Assembly (NCBI GenBank): GCA_030152565.1
Contig: JASLJE010000004.1
Coordinates: 1-64,000 of the forward strand
DNA length: 64,000 nucleotides
Source: Peptoniphilaceae bacterium
GTDB taxonomy: Bacteria > Bacillota > Clostridia > Tissierellales > Peptoniphilaceae
Direction of reading: 5' to 3'
Both the position numbers and the translations under genes were made by a program. This document shows, in pieces, positions 60,963 to 64,000 of this stretch. The notes beneath the pieces are model-generated. The model did not search any database. It was not told the DNA's origin and worked only from the letters and a program-made list of their open reading frames with translations. Numbering within the stretch: position 1 is the first letter of the stretch; each line of letters begins with the position of its first letter.

Positions 60963-61031
60963 TTAATATCTGGGTAACCAGTATTAAAATATATTAGACC
61001 GGTATCGAAAGAACTGGATCGGAGGTAAAAA

Positions 61032-61640
61032 ATGGAAAAATCAATGAAAAGTAAGAGCAAATTGGACACCAGAACAATAACTCTAGTAGGGTTATTAACA
61101 GCAGTAATTATCATCTTAAGTGAAACGTCCCTAGGATTTATACAAATAGGGCCTATAGCAGCGACAACTGTACACATACCAGTGTTGATAGGAGCTATAG
61201 TAGAAGGACCAATAGTCGGAGGCTTATTAGGATTTATGTTTGGAATGTTATCCTTTATACAATCCTACACCAGGCCTATGCCAACATCTTTCTTGTTTAT
61301 GAATCCTTTAATATCAGTTGTACCTAGAGTAATCATGGGACTTTTGGTAGGATATGTTTTTAAAATTCTTAGGAGTAAGGAAGGGGTAAAGAAAGTATCA
61401 ATAACTCTTTCAGCGGCATTTGGATCAATCTTTAATACTATTTCAGTATTAGGTTTAATCTATATTATTTATGCCCAAAGATATATTGAAACTTTACAAT
61501 CCATGGGTAAGGTAGATGCGGGCCAAAGCGCAGGTAAGTTTATAGCCTTTGTAGGACTTACTAATGGAGTTCCAGAAATGATAGTTGCAGCTCTAATTTC
61601 AACACCAATTTGTTATGCTTTGTTGAAAAGAAAGAGGTAA
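61032..61640 (+). CDS. ECF transporter S component, probably pantothenate (PanT-like)
   Basis: A 202-residue membrane protein with about six segments. VHIPVLIGAIVEGPIVGGLLGF near the first third is typical of substrate-binding S components of group II ECF transporters. The shared energising module is not in the window. The next gene is pantothenate kinase (coaX), which strongly suggests pantothenate as substrate. GGAGG lies before ATG 61032. The 69-bp gap after pyrG holds a weak hairpin only. Confidence 0.82.
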   Translation: MEKSMKSKSKLDTRTITLVGLLTAVIIILSETSLGFIQIGPIAATTVHIPVLIGAIVEGPIVGGLLGFMFGMLSFIQSYTRPMPTSFLFMNPLISVVPRVIMGLLVGYVFKILRSKEGVKKVSITLSAAFGSIFNTISVLGLIYIIYAQRYIETLQSMGKVDAGQSAGKFIAFVGLTNGVPEMIVAALISTPICYALLKRKR

Positions 61641-61643
61641 ATA

Positions 61644-62435
61644 ATGATATTGTTAATTGATGTTGGCAATACTAATATTGTAATGGGAGTCTATGAAGGA
61701 AAAAAGATGGTCCATGGATGGAGACTGGGAACTAAGGTTGGCAGAACATCCGATGAGTATGGACTACAGGTAGATTCAATTTTGAGACATTACAATATTT
61801 CTATTAAGGATATAGATGACATAGTAATAGGGTCAGTAGTACCCAGCCTACAACACACTTTAGTTTCCATGTGCAGAAGATATTTTGATATGGAGCCAAT
61901 GATAATAGGTAAGGGAACTAAGACGGGCATGCCCATAAAATACGACAACCCTAGAGAGGTTGGAGCTGATAGGATTGTAAATTCTGTAGCTGTATATGAA
62001 AAGTATGGGGGGCCATCTATTTTAGTTGATATAGGAACGGCTATTACTTTTGATGTCATAAGTGAAAAGGGAGAATACTTGGGGGGAGCCATAGCTCCAG
62101 GAGTAGGTATTTCTTCAGAAGCACTATTTAGTAGAACATCAAAATTGCCAAAGGTTGAATTAAAGCTTCCAGAAAATGTTATAGGTAAGACCACAGTAGA
62201 GAGTATGCAATCAGGTATTGTTTACGGCTTTATTGGCCTGGTAGATAACATAATCGAAAACATCTTGGAAGAGATGGATATGACCAAGGACCAGGTACAT
62301 ATTCTGGGAACAGGTGGTTATGCTAAATTGATCACTGAAAGATCAAAGTATATTGAAGACTATGACAGCAACATTACCCTAGAGGGTATGAGATTAGTTT
62401 ATGAAAAGACAAAGAGAGACAAGAATGAAAATTGA
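61644..62435 (+). CDS. coaX: Type III pantothenate kinase
   Basis: A 263-residue kinase for the first step of coenzyme A synthesis. It has the ASKHA-fold phosphate motif DVGNTNIVMGVY, VVPSLQ, ADRIVN, the DIGTAITFD motif and GGAIAPGVGIS. Type III enzymes need K+ or NH4+ and are not inhibited by CoA. It begins 3 nt after the PanT-like gene, and overlaps dusB by 11 nt. Confidence 0.95.
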   Translation: MILLIDVGNTNIVMGVYEGKKMVHGWRLGTKVGRTSDEYGLQVDSILRHYNISIKDIDDIVIGSVVPSLQHTLVSMCRRYFDMEPMIIGKGTKTGMPIKYDNPREVGADRIVNSVAVYEKYGGPSILVDIGTAITFDVISEKGEYLGGAIAPGVGISSEALFSRTSKLPKVELKLPENVIGKTTVESMQSGIVYGFIGLVDNIIENILEEMDMTKDQVHILGTGGYAKLITERSKYIEDYDSNITLEGMRLVYEKTKRDKNEN

Positions 62436-63414
62436 TAGTTTAGAATTACAATCAAATATTATTTTAAGTCCTTTAGCTAGTGTAACCGATAAAGCATTTA
62501 GACAGATCTGTAATGAGTATCCATTGGGATACTCATATACAGAGATGGTTTCAGCTAAAGGATTATTATTTAAAGACAAGAAAACTGAAGAAATAATGTC
62601 CACCTTTGAAGGTGAGGACAATTTGGGAATACAGATTTTTGGATCAGATCCAGATGTTTTAGGCCAGGTTATAAAAGAACATCTAAATCATATGGATGAC
62701 TTTAAGACCATAGACTTAAATATGGGATGTCCAGCGCCAAAGATTGTTAAGAATGGAGAAGGATCAGCCCTGATGAAGGAGCCTGACCTGGTTAAGAGAA
62801 TAATTTATACCATGAAGGAAAATACTGAAAAGCCTATAACAGTTAAGTTTAGACTGGGCTTTGATGAGGATAGTATAAATTATCTAGAGATTGGAAAAAT
62901 AGCTGAAAAATATGGAGCTTCCGCAGTTACCCTACATGGTAGGACTAGAAAACAGATGTATTCTGGCAAGGCAAATTGGGAAGCTATTAAAATTTTAAAG
63001 GAAGAATTATCCATACCAGTGGTTGGAAATGGTGATATCTTTAGTCCAGAAGACGCTGTAGAAATGCTAGAAAAGACCAAGTGTGATGGAGTGGCTGTCG
63101 CTAGAGGAGCCATGGGAAATCCATTTATTTTCAAGCAAATAGATGACTATCTTAAGACAGGATCCTATGAAAAACCTAGTATTTATCAAATACTAGACAC
63201 TATCGATAGGCACTATAAGTATTTAATAGCCTATAAGGGAGAAAGAATAGCTGTAAATGAAATGAGAAAGCATATAGGCTGGTATCTAAAGGGCTATCCT
63301 GAATCCAATAAGATAAGGGACAAGATTAATAAGACCACTGATATAGATCAAATATTTTTCATGCTAAAGGAATATAGAGACTATATGGAGACAGTGTATG
63401 AAGAAAGAAGTTAA
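62425..63414 (+). CDS. dusB: tRNA-dihydrouridine synthase, DusB-like
   Basis: A 329-residue flavoenzyme that reduces uridine in tRNA. It starts with ILSPLASVTDKAFR (the family usually has APMxGVTD), then has the catalytic Cys in NMGCPAPKI, KFRLG, the TLHGRTR loop and GNGDIF. I start at ATG 62425; an in-frame ATG 24 nt earlier lies deeper in coaX. It overlaps coaX and the next gene. Confidence 0.93.
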   Translation: MKIDSLELQSNIILSPLASVTDKAFRQICNEYPLGYSYTEMVSAKGLLFKDKKTEEIMSTFEGEDNLGIQIFGSDPDVLGQVIKEHLNHMDDFKTIDLNMGCPAPKIVKNGEGSALMKEPDLVKRIIYTMKENTEKPITVKFRLGFDEDSINYLEIGKIAEKYGASAVTLHGRTRKQMYSGKANWEAIKILKEELSIPVVGNGDIFSPEDAVEMLEKTKCDGVAVARGAMGNPFIFKQIDDYLKTGSYEKPSIYQILDTIDRHYKYLIAYKGERIAVNEMRKHIGWYLKGYPESNKIRDKINKTTDIDQIFFMLKEYRDYMETVYEERS

Positions 63415-64000
63415 TTTACTAGAGGGAAATATATTAAAGAAATTATTTATCCTATCAGCCCCACTAATGGCCACTTCATTTGTGCAAATGGCCTACAATA
63501 TGACAGACTTAATCTGGGTGGGCAAGGTAGGTACAGAAGCAGTAGCAGCTACTGGAACAGCTGGTTTTTTTATGTGGATAGCCATGTCCTTGGTCCTAAT
63601 ACCAAGAATAGGTATATCTGTTCTAACCTCCCAATACTATGGTGAGGGCAATCACAAGAAGGTTAAGGATGTAATAAAAAATGGTTTTCTATTGACCCTG
63701 ATAATAGTTTTACTTTACTTTGCTATTATCCAGTTATTTGCCAGACAATTTATAGGTTTTTATAGATTGGATGAAAGTGTAAATGAAATGGCCATCCAAT
63801 ATTTAAGATACATTGCATTGGGATTTTTTATGACATTCTTCAATCCAGTATTTTCATCTACTTATAATAGTATGGGGGATAGTTTTAGTCCCTTTTTAAT
63901 AAATGTTGTAGGCCTGGTAGCCAATATAATTTTGGACCCACTTTTAATATTTGGCCTAGGTCCTATAAAGCCTATGGGGGTAAAGGGGGCTGCTATTGCA
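63398..64000 (+). CDS. MATE family efflux transporter, N-terminal part (3' truncated)
   Basis: An open frame from ATG 63398 runs off the window end (201 residues visible). The N-terminus KKLFILSAPLMATSFVQMAYN and TDLIWVGKVGTEAVAATG (parts of the typical MATE helices 1 and 2) and the later NPVFSSTYNSMGDS and NIILDPLLIF are family hallmarks. MATE proteins export drugs or toxic cations using Na+ or H+. It overlaps the end of dusB by 17 nt. Confidence 0.9.
   Translation, partial: MKKEVNLLEGNILKKLFILSAPLMATSFVQMAYNMTDLIWVGKVGTEAVAATGTAGFFMWIAMSLVLIPRIGISVLTSQYYGEGNHKKVKDVIKNGFLLTLIIVLLYFAIIQLFARQFIGFYRLDESVNEMAIQYLRYIALGFFMTFFNPVFSSTYNSMGDSFSPFLINVVGLVANIILDPLLIFGLGPIKPMGVKGAAIA

Noticed and set aside
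60963..61031. Riboswitch before the PanT-like gene
   Set aside because: Only a bulged hairpin (AATATCTGG with CCAGTATT) without T-run or known aptamer motif; the gap is 69 bp.
1..64000. CRISPR arrays, insertion sequences, prophage, rRNA
   Set aside because: No spaced direct repeats, transposase or integrase genes, phage genes or rRNA were seen.

Overview
The window reads as chromosome of a low-GC, anaerobic, Gram-positive bacterium (Firmicutes, probably a Tissierellia/Peptoniphilaceae-type organism; this placement is inference). Reasons: AT-rich DNA with AGGAGG-type ribosome binding sites, TTGACA/TATAAT promoters, an Rnf ferredoxin:NAD+ complex, rubrerythrin, an LPXTG-anchored surface protein, many lipoproteins, a likely PPi-dependent phosphofructokinase, and the conserved rqcP-divIC-tilS-hpt-ftsH cluster. 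Genes are packed tightly. No gap of 300 bases or more lacks a gene. No insertion sequence, prophage or CRISPR array was seen.

Layout. 1-2,050: end of a CcdA-like gene, a secreted SH3-like-repeat protein, and mntP behind a yybP-ykoY manganese riboswitch. 2,085-10,529: an ABC transporter usually labelled ferric (binding protein, ATPase, fused permease), a YesMN-type two-component system, phosphofructokinase and a GT8 glycosyltransferase. A CcpA cre-like site in the promoter and the absence of iron-binding tyrosines suggest sugar-phosphate uptake instead. 10,546-19,176: a split chromate-family transporter, two tandem CapA-like lipoproteins (the second has lost most metal ligands), a CoA-disulfide reductase/NADH oxidase behind a 22-bp palindrome, M18 aminopeptidase, AsnA, and a YwaF-like membrane protein. 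19,327-22,833: a 1,168-residue LPXTG surface protein of unknown function. 22,873-26,918: tRNA-Leu(CAA) and polA-coaE-slt. 27,050-32,868: rnfCDGEAB, with an RnfG carrying three FMN-binding domains instead of one. 32,958-41,227: maf, a CPBP protease, nitroreductase, YbaK, DUF3783, two C39-peptidase paralogues, rubrerythrin, a PdaA-like deacetylase, queH, DUF1622 and an acyl-ACP thioesterase. 41,384-44,961: class I ribonucleotide reductase behind two possible NrdR boxes. 45,072-50,327: a TroABCD-like metal transporter behind a DtxR-type operator, with a winged-helix domain fused to the second permease, then cutC and a PHP phosphatase. 50,346-53,304: GlcNAc/glucose PTS genes around a TIM-barrel-like protein of unknown role. 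53,390-64,000: dinB, rqcP-divIC-tilS-hpt-ftsH, a DUF5673-like protein, pyrG, a pantothenate-type ECF S component, coaX, dusB and a truncated MATE gene.

Themes. Metal and redox control recur: manganese export under a riboswitch, manganese/zinc import under a DtxR-like operator, and related TTAGT/ACTAA palindromes over the -35 regions of rnf and rubrerythrin. Cell-envelope functions form a second theme, with a ~55-residue module shared by a secreted protein and the deacetylase. Carbohydrate supply (ABC system, PFK, GlcNAc PTS) is the third. The most unusual items are the triple-domain RnfG, the permease/winged-helix fusion, the degenerate CapA paralogue, the large LPXTG protein and the shared palindromes.
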